Origin: Pelomonas sp. Root1444 | Lineage (GTDB): Bacteria > Pseudomonadota > Gammaproteobacteria > Burkholderiales > Burkholderiaceae_C | NCBI RefSeq assembly: GCF_001426885.1 | Contig: NZ_LMFP01000003.1 | Coordinates: 1,237,701-1,301,700 of the forward strand | Length of the DNA: 64,000 nt | Direction of reading: 5' to 3' | Part shown: positions 20,223 through 28,966 of the stretch, piece by piece | Layout of the letters: every line of letters starts with the position of its first letter | Numbering within the stretch: the first letter of the stretch is position 1 | Notes under the pieces: model-generated | What the model saw: the letters and a program-made list of their open reading frames with translations, nothing else | Databases searched by the model: none | Told to the model about the DNA's origin: nothing | Made by a program: the position numbers and the translations under genes

Positions 20223-22876
20223 TGCCACACCCGCTGCTCGGCGCCGAGCACATGCGCGAAGTAGCGCTGGCTGATCAGGCTGGACAGCTCGCCCGCCTGC
20301 GCCGCGGCGCGTGCCAGGTGCTGGACCAGCGCCGGCCCCGGTGCGGCCAGCTCGGCCAGCGGCCAGGCCTCGGGCACGGGCAGGTCGGCGGCGATGTCGG
20401 TGGCCCAGCCCGGGTCGTGGCGGGCCAGCTTGGCGAAGCGGTCGCGCAGCGTGCGCGCCACCCAGGCCAGCGAACGCGGGTTCTCGGTGTCGTGCACCAG
20501 CAGGTGCAGCAGCGGCGGCGCCTCGCGGCGAGCCTGGAACTGGGCGCGGTAGGTGATGGTGGAGTCGAACACGCCCAGCAGCAGCGCGAAGCCGTCCTCG
20601 GTGAGGGCAAGGTCTTGCGCAAAAGTCTCCGCCAGCACTTCCGCATGGAAGGACAGGCGCTCGATCTGGCGGCCGATGGACAGCAGCCGCCAGCCATCGT
20701 CGCGCGTCATGCGGTCGGTCTGGGCGCCGGTGATGGCGGCCAGGTGGGTGTCGGCGCGCGCCAGCACGTTGAGCACGTCGCTCACCGGCGCCATGGATGA
20801 GGCCGGGCCGGGGCGGTCCAGCACGGCGCGCAGGTGCTGCTCGAACTGCGCGGCGGTCTCGTGGATGAGGCGCCAGGCCTCAGGCGACAGCCGTTCGCGC
20901 AGCGCCAGTGCGCAGCCTTGCAGCGCGCGCAGGTTCCAGCCGACGCTGGTGACGCCGGAACTCGGCAGCAGCGAGGCGAGCAGCGCACGCTCGAAGCCGC
21001 GCGGGTCGTCCGCGGCCTGCGGCGCCTTGGCGTCGATGAGGCCGTGGCTGCGCGCCAGCGCGTCCAGCAGCGGCAGCATCGGCGCCGGCATGGCGCCGCG
21101 CTGCACCATGACGCTGGCCTCGATGACGTGGCGCGCCAACCGCGCGCTGTTCTCGGCGCGTTCGGTGTAGCGGCCCAGCCAGAACAGGTTCTCGGCGGCG
21201 CGGCTGGTGACGGTCCAGTGCACGTCGCGCAGGTCGGCGGCCTGCAGCGGCTGGGGCAGCAGCGAGGTGGGGTCGACCTCGCCGTCGGTCATGACCCAGG
21301 TGTCGGCGCTCAAGGACCCGCGCTGGATGGACAGCCAGGCGTCGGCCAGCGGGTCGCGGCGCGGCGCGACGCGGGTCAGGCCGCCCGGCAACACCTTCCA
21401 GCCGCCCTTGCCATCGGTCAGCGCGAACACGCGCAGCAGCGCCACCCGGGGTTCCAGCGCGCCGCGTATCCAGACCGGCTGCTTGGTCGGCTTGACGCGC
21501 GCCTGCAGCGTGTAGGCGGTGGGGTCGGCGTCGATGCGCGCAGCCAGTTCCTGCAGCGCCTCGGCGCCAAGTTCGGCGGCGACGACGGGCGCGAAATGCT
21601 GGGTCGTGCTGCTGGCCGAGAAGGTCGGCACGACGATGAACTCCGCCAGCCGCGGCCGCAGCGCGCGCCAGGCGCTCTCTTCGCCACACCACCAGCTCTG
21701 GATGGCCGGCAGCGAGAGTTCCTCGCCGAGCAGGCTCTCGGCCACGCCGGGCCAGAAGGCCGCGAGGCCGGGGCTTTCCAGCCAGCCGGCGCCAGGCGCG
21801 TTGGCGATGACCACCTCGCCGGCGCGCGCCGCCTGCAGCAGGCCCGGCACGCCGAGGATGGAGTCGGGGCGCAGCTCCAGCGGGTCCAGCCAGGTGTCGT
21901 CGACGCGGCGCAGCAGCACGTGCACGCGCTCCAGGCCGGCCAGCGTCTTGAGGTACACCTTGTCGGCGCGCACCGTCAGGTCGGCGCCCTCCACCAGCGT
22001 GATGCCGAGGTAGCGGGCCAGGAAGGTCTGCTCGAAATAGGTCTCGTTGCGCGGCCCGGGCGTCAGCAGCGCCACGCGGCTGCGCTCGCCGCCGGGCGAG
22101 AGCGTCGTTAGCGCGCGGATGAAGTCGCGGTAGCTGGCGGCCAGGCGCTGCACGGCCATCTGGCGGAAGGCCTCGGGGAACTGCTGGGCAATGATGAGCC
22201 GGTTCTCCAGCACATACCCGAGGCCCGAGGCGGCCTGCGTGCGCTGGCCGACCACCCACCAGTGGCCGTCGGCGCCGCGCGTCAGGTCGAAGGCCAGCAC
22301 ATGCAGGTGCACGCCGTGCGGCGGCCGGGCGCCGTGCATGGCGCGCAGGTACTGCGGATGGGCCAGCACCAGCGAGGCCGGCAGCAGGCCCTGCTGCAGC
22401 AGCCGGCGCTCGCCGTAGGTGTCGGCCATCACGGCCTCCAGCAGCCGCGCGCGCTGGGCGATGCCGGCCTCGATGTGGCGCCACTCCTCGGGCTCGATCA
22501 GCATGGGCAGCAGCTCGAGCGGCCAGTGGCGGGCCAGCGGCGCGCTGTCCTTGCCGTCTTCGCCCGGCAGCGGCGGCGCGTCGCTGTGCACGTTGTAGCT
22601 GGCGCCGTCCTCCAGCACACGGCGCTGCACGCGCAGGGCCTTGGCCGACAGCTCCTGCCAGCCGGCCGGGCCGCCAGCGGCGAAGAAGCGCTGCCAGCGC
22701 TCGCTGAGGCCGGCCTGCGGCTCGCCGGGCTGGTTGACCTGGCCGGTCAGCTCGTAGAAATGGCCGTCACGGCTGCGCAGCGCGCTGGAGGCGGCCTGCG
22801 CCAGCGGATCGGGGGCGGACGGCTCGTCCGCCTCGTCGGGGAGCAGGCTCCACTGACTGGGTGTGAGCTCGGGCAT
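20219..22876 (-). CDS. Fused circularly permuted ATP-grasp / alpha-E domain protein
   Basis: An 885-residue fusion. Residues about 70-530 match the circularly permuted ATP-grasp (DUF404/DUF407) family. Residues from about 545 to the end match the alpha-E (DUF403) helical family, opening with AAENLFWLGRYTERAENSAR. The same two modules are separate genes at 28967-30400 and 27876-28814. Compared with that stand-alone ATP-grasp, the region corresponding to its VVKEVHGAGGYGMLVG glycine loop reads EFIVVPTFSASSTTQHF here. This copy may therefore not bind ATP in the usual way. It overlaps the following transglutaminase by ATGA. The biochemical role is uncharacterised. Confidence 0.88.
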   Translation of the reverse strand: MPELTPSQWSLLPDEADEPSAPDPLAQAASSALRSRDGHFYELTGQVNQPGEPQAGLSERWQRFFAAGGPAGWQELSAKALRVQRRVLEDGASYNVHSDAPPLPGEDGKDSAPLARHWPLELLPMLIEPEEWRHIEAGIAQRARLLEAVMADTYGERRLLQQGLLPASLVLAHPQYLRAMHGARPPHGVHLHVLAFDLTRGADGHWWVVGQRTQAASGLGYVLENRLIIAQQFPEAFRQMAVQRLAASYRDFIRALTTLSPGGERSRVALLTPGPRNETYFEQTFLARYLGITLVEGADLTVRADKVYLKTLAGLERVHVLLRRVDDTWLDPLELRPDSILGVPGLLQAARAGEVVIANAPGAGWLESPGLAAFWPGVAESLLGEELSLPAIQSWWCGEESAWRALRPRLAEFIVVPTFSASSTTQHFAPVVAAELGAEALQELAARIDADPTAYTLQARVKPTKQPVWIRGALEPRVALLRVFALTDGKGGWKVLPGGLTRVAPRRDPLADAWLSIQRGSLSADTWVMTDGEVDPTSLLPQPLQAADLRDVHWTVTSRAAENLFWLGRYTERAENSARLARHVIEASVMVQRGAMPAPMLPLLDALARSHGLIDAKAPQAADDPRGFERALLASLLPSSGVTSVGWNLRALQGCALALRERLSPEAWRLIHETAAQFEQHLRAVLDRPGPASSMAPVSDVLNVLARADTHLAAITGAQTDRMTRDDGWRLLSIGRQIERLSFHAEVLAETFAQDLALTEDGFALLLGVFDSTITYRAQFQARREAPPLLHLLVHDTENPRSLAWVARTLRDRFAKLARHDPGWATDIAADLPVPEAWPLAELAAPGPALVQHLARAAAQAGELSSLISQRYFAHVLGAEQRVWQ

Positions 22877-23007
22877 CGCGGGTCGCTACGGCTGGCATGC
22901 AGCGCTGGGGAAAGGCAGGCATTGTCAATGCAATGCCAGCGCCTCAGCCTTCGGGTTGAACCGGCCCGGCGCCCGTATTTCTCGAGGCTCACGGCCGCCA
23001 AGCCGCA

Positions 23008-23892
23008 TCACGGCGCGTCGGGCATCCGGCTGTCGCCGGACTGCGCGCGCGGCGACAGGAAGGCTCGCAGCACACGCTCGGCCGCCTCGGGGTCGTCGCG
23101 CCAGGCGCCATGGCCCACGCCGGCAAAGCGCTCGAACTGCACCCATTGCGCCGGCAGCGCGGCGACGATCTCCTGCGCGTCCTCCAGCGGCGTGACCGGG
23201 TCCTGCTCGCCGGCCATCACCAGCACCGGGCATTGCACGTTCGCCAGGCCCGGGCGCAGGTCCATGCTGGGAAGCTCGGTGCGCGTGTGGGCGAACAGGA
23301 TCTCGGGCTTGAAGATCATCCAGCCGCCCGCGTTGGGGTTGCGGGCCTGGGTGTTGTAGAGATGGCGGCAGTGCTTCTCGTAGAGCGCCCAGGTGTCCGC
23401 GCCGGGGCGCTCCCAGAACGCGCGCGCCGCGTCCGCCGCGGCCGGGCCGCCGAGGGCGCCGAAGCGCTGGATCTTGCGCTCCAGGCCGAAGTGGTGGGAG
23501 GTGCTGGACAGCACGACCTTGCCGGGGTGTTGCGGATGCCGCGCCAGGTAGCGCTGCACGACGAAGCCGCCGAAGCTCTGGCCCAGCACGATGGGGTTGA
23601 CGATGCCGAGGGCCTCGCACAGCCGCACGATGTCGTCGGCGAACACGTCCAGCACCCATTCATCGGCCGGCCGCGGGTCGCTGCGGCCATGGCCGCGCAG
23701 GTCGAAGTAGACGACCTGGCAGAGGTCCGCGAAACGGCTGAAGAAGGGGCGGAAGGCGGTGTGGTCGAAGCCCGGGCCGCCGTGGACGAGGATGAGCGTC
23801 GGCTTCTCGCGCAGCTCGGGACCCTCCGGCACATGGCCGAGGCCTTCGATGTCGACGAAGAGGCGGACGCCGGGTTGGATTTCGATGCGCAT
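23008..23892 (-). CDS. Alpha/beta hydrolase, proline iminopeptidase-like
   Basis: A 294-residue alpha/beta-fold hydrolase resembling prolyl aminopeptidases and related S33 enzymes. The oxyanion region is LILVHGGPGFDHT, the nucleophile elbow is GQSFGGFV (Ser), and a late GVGHGAW motif carries the catalytic His. The start at 23892 follows the family; the frame continues upstream through the ParE-like toxin gene only as a shadow. The toxin stop lies 5 bases upstream, so the gene may be read through from the toxin-antitoxin operon. Its place between two transglutaminase/ATP-grasp sets makes a role in cutting their peptide product conceivable but unproven. Confidence 0.85.
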   Translation of the reverse strand: MRIEIQPGVRLFVDIEGLGHVPEGPELREKPTLILVHGGPGFDHTAFRPFFSRFADLCQVVYFDLRGHGRSDPRPADEWVLDVFADDIVRLCEALGIVNPIVLGQSFGGFVVQRYLARHPQHPGKVVLSSTSHHFGLERKIQRFGALGGPAAADAARAFWERPGADTWALYEKHCRHLYNTQARNPNAGGWMIFKPEILFAHTRTELPSMDLRPGLANVQCPVLVMAGEQDPVTPLEDAQEIVAALPAQWVQFERFAGVGHGAWRDDPEAAERVLRAFLSPRAQSGDSRMPDAP

Positions 23893-23897
23893 GGCGT

Positions 23898-24188
23898 TCA
23901 GCCTCGCCCTTGTCGCGCGGACGGCGGGCGTCGATGGTGGAAGACCGCCAGCACCCACAAGGTGCCCCCGGCGACGCGGTCGTAGAGCGAGTAGGGAAAG
24001 CGCCTCAGCACGACGCGCCGGCATCCCTCTTCGACTTCGGCGAATCCGTCAGGATTGCGGCACGCCGACTGCAACGCGGCGTCGAAGGCACGGGCGAACT
24101 CCAGGCCGAGGCCCACGGCTTGCGCTTCGTACCAAGCCTGGGCGTCGAGCAGCTCGGCGCGCGCCTCGGGCCTGAACAGCACGCGCAT
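23898..24188 (-). CDS. RelE/ParE-superfamily toxin
   Basis: This 96-residue protein has the ParE/RelE fold pattern. An N-terminal FRPEARAELLDAQAWYEAQ helix is followed by a central helical segment, then the strand pair RRFPYSLYDRV and LWVLAVFHHRRPP. Such toxins act on DNA gyrase (ParE) or on mRNA at the ribosome (RelE); this one looks closer to ParE by its long N-terminal helix. The antitoxin gene ends two bases upstream on the same strand, giving the usual antitoxin-first operon. The C-terminal tail is Arg-rich rather than the usual Trp ending. Confidence 0.88.
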   Translation of the reverse strand: MRVLFRPEARAELLDAQAWYEAQAVGLGLEFARAFDAALQSACRNPDGFAEVEEGCRRVVLRRFPYSLYDRVAGGTLWVLAVFHHRRPPSARQGRG

Positions 24189-24190
24189 GC

Positions 24191-24421
24191 TCAGCGCGAT
24201 GGCGTGGCGGCCATCAACTCCGCGCGAACCTCATCCCACGGGATGCCGGCATCGGGTTCAGCCTCGACGGCCAGCGACCGACGGCGCAACTCCAGGCGCT
24301 GCGCCTCCGTCAGGCCAGGCGCCTGGGCCGCATCGAGGGCGACGCTGTCCCACAAGTCCTCGGCAAGCTGGATGCGCTCAGCCACCGAGAGCTTGCGGAG
24401 TTCGGCGAGGTCGATGCTCAT
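24191..24421 (-). CDS. Addiction-module antitoxin (TIGR02574-type)
   Basis: A 76-residue protein of the addiction-module component family that pairs with ParE/RelE toxins. The N terminus (MSIDLAELRKLSVAERIQLA, then EDLWDS) is characteristic. The ATG at 24421 is preferred over an upstream alternative at 24439 because it matches the family start. It is transcribed with and two bases ahead of the toxin. The pair interrupts the minus-strand run of transglutaminase/ATP-grasp genes, so it may have been inserted there. Confidence 0.88.
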   Translation of the reverse strand: MSIDLAELRKLSVAERIQLAEDLWDSVALDAAQAPGLTEAQRLELRRRSLAVEAEPDAGIPWDEVRAELMAATPSR

Positions 24422-24446
24422 GCCGCAAGTTTGCACCAAGTAGGCT

Positions 24447-27400
24447 TCAACCCAGCTTGCGCAGATCCAGCGTGAACGGGAACTCGAGGCTGCGTTGCGG
24501 CTCTTTCACTTCGACACGACCCGGCGTGTGGCCGATGGACGCAAAACGCGCCAGGCGTCGGCTCTCCGCCTCGTAGGCGTTGACCGGCAGCGTGTCGTAG
24601 TTGCGACCGCCCGGGTGGGCGACGAAATAGCGGCAGCCGCCGAGGGACTTCTGCTGCCAGGTGTCGACGAGGTCCACCGTCAGCGGCGCATGGATGCCGA
24701 TGGTCGGGTGCAGCGCCGACTGCGGCAGCCAGGCGCGGTAGCGCACGCCGCAGACGAACTCGCCGACGCGGCCGGTGGGCTGCAGCGGCAGCGGCTGGCC
24801 GTTGACCGTCACGCGGTGGCGCGGGTCGACGAGGCCGCTCACGTGCAGCTCCAGCCGCTCCATCGACGCGTCCACGTAGCGCACGGTGCCACCGGCCGAG
24901 CCTTCCTCGCCCATCACGTGCCAGGGCTCCAGCGCGCCGCGCAGCGTGACGTGCACGCCGCGCGCGGCGAACTCGCCGTACTTGGGGAAGCGGAACTCGA
25001 AATGCGGCGCGAACCAGGCGGCGTCCAGCGCATAGCCGGCCTCGCCCATGTCCTGCATGACGTCGGCGAAGTCCTCGCGGATGAAGTGCGGCAGCAGCCA
25101 GCGGTCATGCAGCTCGGTGCCCCAGCGCACCAGCGGCGCGCGGTAGGGTGCTTGCCAGAAGCGCGCCACCAGCGCACGCAGCAGCAGCTGCTGCACGATG
25201 CTCATGCGCGCATGCGGCGGCATCTCGAAGGCGCGCAGCTCCAGCAGGCCCAGCCGCCCCGTCGCCGAGTCGGGCGAGTAGAGCTTGTCGATACAGAACT
25301 CGCTGCGGTGGGTGTTGCCGGTCACGTCGACGAGGACGTTGCGCAGCATGCGGTCGATCATCCACGGCTGAGTGTTGTCACCCAGACGGTGGATCTCGCC
25401 CAGCGCGATCTCCAGCTCGCGCAGCTGATCGTTGCGCGCCTCGTCCACGCGCGGCGCCTGGCTGGTCGGGCCGATGAACAGGCCGCTGAACAGGTAGCTC
25501 AGCGAGGGGTGGTTGTGCCAGTAGGCCAGCAGCGAGGCCAGCAGCGACGGCCGGCGCAGGAAGGGCGAGTCCGCCGGCGTGGCGCCGCCCAGCACGAAAT
25601 GGTTGCCGCCGCCGGTGCCGGTGTGGCGGCCGTCGATCATGAACTTCTCGCTGGACAGCCGCGTCAGCCGTGCGGCTTCGTAGAGGAACTCGGTGTGGTC
25701 GACCAGCTCGCGCCAGTTGTGCGCCGGGTGGATGTTGACCTCGATGACGCCGGGGTCGGGCGTGACCTGCAGCAGCTTCAGGCGCGGGTCGCGCGGCGGC
25801 GGGTAGCCCTCCAGCACGATCTTGAAGCCGGTGTCCTCGCAGGCGGCCTCGACGGCGGCGAGCAGTTCCAGGTAATGCTCGAGCTTCTCGAGCGGCGGCA
25901 TGAAGACGTAGAGCACGCCGCTGGCCTGCCCCTTGGCCTCGGCCGCCGGGCCGTTGGCGCGGCGCGGGTCGCGGGCCTCGACGCACAAGGCCGTGCGGGT
26001 CACGTCGTGGGCGCTCTCGAAGCGGCCAGGCGTGGCGTCGGCACGGGCGGCGCCCCCCGCCAGCCCCTCCCCGCCGGTGCTGGTGCTGGCGCCGCTCTGC
26101 CGCAAGCCCGGCGTCGGCCCCGCCGACGTCACGCCCTGCACCTGCGTGCGCAGCGCGGCCGCGGCGGGCAGCATGCCGCGCGGTGCGAAGGGGTCCTGCT
26201 CGATCAGGTAGGGGTAGTCGCCCTTGCTGACCCAGGGCAGCGAGTCCAGCGGCAGGCGCCAGCCCATCGGCGAGTCGCCGGGGTGCAGGTACAGGCGCTC
26301 GTCGCGCAGGAACCAGGGCCCCGTCTGCCAGCGCGCGCCGGCCAGCGCGGGCGCGTCGCCGCTGCGCCGGATGGGCAGCACATAGCCGACGACATGCGAC
26401 AGGCCCTGCTCGAAGATGCGGCGCAGGCGCGTGCGCTCCATCTCGTCGTCCAGCCGCGAGTCGAAGGGGTCGACGTTGACCGGCAGGCGGCGCTCGCGCC
26501 ACAGGTAGTAGAAGGTGTCTTCATAGCCGGGCCGCACATGGGCGTCGGTCAGGCCCAGGCGGCGCGCGAGCGCGCCCATGAAGGTGCGGGCGTGCTCGCT
26601 GGTGTAGGCATGGCCCTCGCGCTCGTCGGCGAACCAGTCGGGGTTGCGCCAGCAAGGCTGGCCGTCGGCGCGCCAGCAGATGGACAGCGCCCAGCGCGGC
26701 AGCTGCTCGCCGGGGTACCACTTGCCCTGGCCGAAGTGCAGGAAGCCGCCCTGCCCGTATTCGTCGCGCAGCTTGTGCGTCAGCTGCTGGGCATAGAGGC
26801 GCTTCGTCGGCCCGAGCGCGTCGGTGTTCCATTCGGGCGCGTCGCGGTCGGCGATGGCGACGAAGGTGGGCTCGCCGCCCATCGTCAGGCGCACGTCACC
26901 GGCTTCGAGTTCGCGGTCGACCTGCTCGCCGAGCTTGAGCACGTCGGCCCATTGCGCCTCGGTGTAGGGCTTGGTCACGCGCGGCGACTCGTAGATGCGC
27001 GTGACGCTCATCTCGTGGCCGAACTCGACCTCGCTCTGGTCCACGCCGCCGCTGATCGGCGCGGCGCTGCCCGGCGTGGGCGTGGCGGCCAGCGGGATGT
27101 GGCCTTCGCCGGCCATCAGGCCCGAGGTGGGGTCCAGGCCGACCCAGCCGGCGCCGGGCAGGTAGACCTCGCACCAGGCATGCAGGTCGGTGAAGTCGAC
27201 CTCGGTGCCGCTGGGGCCGTCGAGCGCCTTCTCGTCGGGCGTCAGCTGGATCAGGTAGCCCGACACGAAGCGGGCCGCCAGGCCCAGGTGGCGCAGCACC
27301 TGCACCAGCAGCCAGCCGGAGTCGCGGCAGGAGCCCGAGGCCTTCTGCAGCGTCTCCTCCGGCGTCTGCACGCCGGGCTCCAGCCGGATCAGGTAGGACA

Positions 27401-27866
27401 CGCTGCGTTGCACGCGCTGGTTGAGGTCGACGAGGAAGTCGATGGTCGTGCGCTCGGTGCGCGGGATGTCCGCCAGGTAGGCGGCCAGCAGCGGCGTGAC
27501 CGGCTCGACCTGCAGGTAGGGCGCCAGCTCGATCTGTTGCGCCTCGTCGTAGCCGAACGGGAAGGTCTGCGCGTGCGGCTCCAGGAAGAAGTCGAACGGG
27601 TTGTAGACCGACATCTCGGCGACCAGGTCTACCGTGACGGTGAACTCGGTCGTCTTCTCGGGGAACACCAGCCGCGCCAGGTAATTGGCGAACGGGTCCT
27701 GCTGCCAGTTGATGAAGTGCCCTTCGGGCTCGATGCGCAGTGAGTAGCTCAGCACCGGCGTGCGGCAATGCGGCGCCGGGCGCAGGCGCACGACCTGCGG
27801 GCCGAGGCTGACCGGACGGTCGTACTTGTAGCGCGTGACGTGCTTGAGGGCGACGTGTATGGACAT
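24447..27866 (-). CDS. Transglutaminase-DUF2126 fusion protein
   Basis: A large 1139-residue protein. The N terminus is a bacterial transglutaminase N-domain (1-85), then a transglutaminase core near residues 150-260 with Cys in GSCRDSGW, His in DLHAWCEV and Asp in LDPTSGL. The rest matches DUF2126, a long domain of predicted enzyme function. It follows the alpha-E and ATP-grasp genes with only 9 bases between this start and the alpha-E stop. Comparative genomics of amidoligases has predicted that this trio makes and processes a peptide. No member of the DUF2126 part has an activity I can state. Confidence 0.92.
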   Translation of the reverse strand: MSIHVALKHVTRYKYDRPVSLGPQVVRLRPAPHCRTPVLSYSLRIEPEGHFINWQQDPFANYLARLVFPEKTTEFTVTVDLVAEMSVYNPFDFFLEPHAQTFPFGYDEAQQIELAPYLQVEPVTPLLAAYLADIPRTERTTIDFLVDLNQRVQRSVSYLIRLEPGVQTPEETLQKASGSCRDSGWLLVQVLRHLGLAARFVSGYLIQLTPDEKALDGPSGTEVDFTDLHAWCEVYLPGAGWVGLDPTSGLMAGEGHIPLAATPTPGSAAPISGGVDQSEVEFGHEMSVTRIYESPRVTKPYTEAQWADVLKLGEQVDRELEAGDVRLTMGGEPTFVAIADRDAPEWNTDALGPTKRLYAQQLTHKLRDEYGQGGFLHFGQGKWYPGEQLPRWALSICWRADGQPCWRNPDWFADEREGHAYTSEHARTFMGALARRLGLTDAHVRPGYEDTFYYLWRERRLPVNVDPFDSRLDDEMERTRLRRIFEQGLSHVVGYVLPIRRSGDAPALAGARWQTGPWFLRDERLYLHPGDSPMGWRLPLDSLPWVSKGDYPYLIEQDPFAPRGMLPAAAALRTQVQGVTSAGPTPGLRQSGASTSTGGEGLAGGAARADATPGRFESAHDVTRTALCVEARDPRRANGPAAEAKGQASGVLYVFMPPLEKLEHYLELLAAVEAACEDTGFKIVLEGYPPPRDPRLKLLQVTPDPGVIEVNIHPAHNWRELVDHTEFLYEAARLTRLSSEKFMIDGRHTGTGGGNHFVLGGATPADSPFLRRPSLLASLLAYWHNHPSLSYLFSGLFIGPTSQAPRVDEARNDQLRELEIALGEIHRLGDNTQPWMIDRMLRNVLVDVTGNTHRSEFCIDKLYSPDSATGRLGLLELRAFEMPPHARMSIVQQLLLRALVARFWQAPYRAPLVRWGTELHDRWLLPHFIREDFADVMQDMGEAGYALDAAWFAPHFEFRFPKYGEFAARGVHVTLRGALEPWHVMGEEGSAGGTVRYVDASMERLELHVSGLVDPRHRVTVNGQPLPLQPTGRVGEFVCGVRYRAWLPQSALHPTIGIHAPLTVDLVDTWQQKSLGGCRYFVAHPGGRNYDTLPVNAYEAESRRLARFASIGHTPGRVEVKEPQRSLEFPFTLDLRKLG

Positions 27867-27875
27867 GCGTGGCCC

Positions 27876-28814
27876 TTAGACGAGGAAGTCGCGGCTGATG
27901 GCCGAACCGAGATCGGCAACCTCGGCCAGGAAGCCATCGAGGAAGGGGTGCAGGCCCTGGGCCAGGATCTCGTCGATGCGGCCGAAAGCCAGCTCGGCCT
28001 CCAGGCGCCCGACGCGGCGCAGCGTCTCGCCGGACTGGGCATTGGCCACGCGCTTGAGGTTGGCCTGCATGCGCGTCACGCAATGCGACAGCGAGCGCGG
28101 CATGTCGGGGCGCAGGATCAACAGCTCGGCCACCTTGTCCGGCTGGATGACGTTGCTGTAGACCTTGCGGTAGATCTCGAAGCCCGACACCGAGCGCAGC
28201 ACGGCCGACCAGTAGTAGAAGTCCCGTGCGGTGTCGCGCTCGGTCGAGGCCTCGCCGTCCTGGCGATAGAACTTCACGTCGATCAGCCGCGCCGTGTTGT
28301 CGGCGCGCTCCAGGAAGGAGCCGATGCGGATGAAGTGGAAGGCCTCGTCCTGCAGCATGGTGCCGACCGTCACGCCGCGCGACAGGTGCGAGCGGTACTT
28401 GACCCACTCGAACAGCTGCGACGGGTCGCGCGCCAGCGCGCCTTCGCGCAGCAGGCGCCGGAACTCCAGCCAGGTCTGGTTCATCGTCTCCCAGACCTCG
28501 GTCGTGAGAGACCCTCGCACCGCCCGCGCGTTCTCGCGCGCGGCGCGCAGGCAGTTGTAGATGGACGAGAGATTGCTCTCGTCGGCCACCATGAACTCCA
28601 TGACGTTGCGGCCGTTGATGGCCGCGTACTTGGCGCCGTACAGGCCGTTCAGCTCGGAGATGGACACCAGGCTGCGCCAGGACTGCTCGGACTCCTGTGC
28701 CGACTGCGGCTGCAGCGACGTCTGGTAGGCGATGTCCAGCATCCGGGCCGTGTTTTCGGCCCGCTCGATGTAGCGGCTGAGCCAGAACAGGTGGTCGGCG
28801 GTCCTAGAGAGCAT
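27876..28814 (-). CDS. Alpha-E domain protein (DUF403)
   Basis: A 312-residue, almost wholly helical protein with the alpha-E family opening (MLSRTADHLFWLSRYIERAE, then NTARML) and closing helices. Its function is unknown; the family is found almost only beside circularly permuted ATP-grasp and transglutaminase genes, or fused to the former, as in the 885-residue protein of this window. It lies between the ATP-grasp and transglutaminase-DUF2126 genes on the same strand, 9 bases from the latter. A tandem hairpin sits in the 152-base gap upstream. Confidence 0.92.
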   Translation of the reverse strand: MLSRTADHLFWLSRYIERAENTARMLDIAYQTSLQPQSAQESEQSWRSLVSISELNGLYGAKYAAINGRNVMEFMVADESNLSSIYNCLRAARENARAVRGSLTTEVWETMNQTWLEFRRLLREGALARDPSQLFEWVKYRSHLSRGVTVGTMLQDEAFHFIRIGSFLERADNTARLIDVKFYRQDGEASTERDTARDFYYWSAVLRSVSGFEIYRKVYSNVIQPDKVAELLILRPDMPRSLSHCVTRMQANLKRVANAQSGETLRRVGRLEAELAFGRIDEILAQGLHPFLDGFLAEVADLGSAISRDFLV

Positions 28815-28910
28815 GGCACAGTCTCACGAAAAGTTGTTCATCAGGCACCGCGCGCCGAAGCTTGCGCGATATCCAGCGGACGCCGCAGAACCGGCTTTGC
28901 CGGGCTGCTG

Positions 28911-28952
28911 GCGTCGCCCCCTTGAGGGGGCCGGCGAAGCCGGTAGGGGGTG
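28911..28952. repeat. Tandem-hairpin intergenic repeat
   Basis: Two adjacent hairpins are seen: GCCCCC-TTGA-GGGGGC (28916-28931) and CCGGC-GAA-GCCGG (28931-28943), followed by TAGGGGGTG. The last 20 bases (28933-28952) occur again in inverted orientation at 49852-49871. Such C-tract/GAAGCCGG elements resemble small dispersed intergenic repeats of Burkholderiales. It falls between the ATP-grasp and alpha-E genes and could attenuate or stabilise their transcript. The rest of the gap shows nothing else. Confidence 0.6.
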
Positions 28953-28966
28953 GGCTGACCATTCCC

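Noticed and set aside
24495-27743. A 1082-codon open frame on the plus strand opposite the transglutaminase-DUF2126 gene
   Set aside because: Low-complexity Ala/Arg/Val/Gln/Gly composition with no domain, and it mirrors a well-supported gene. Long antisense frames are expected in such GC-rich DNA.
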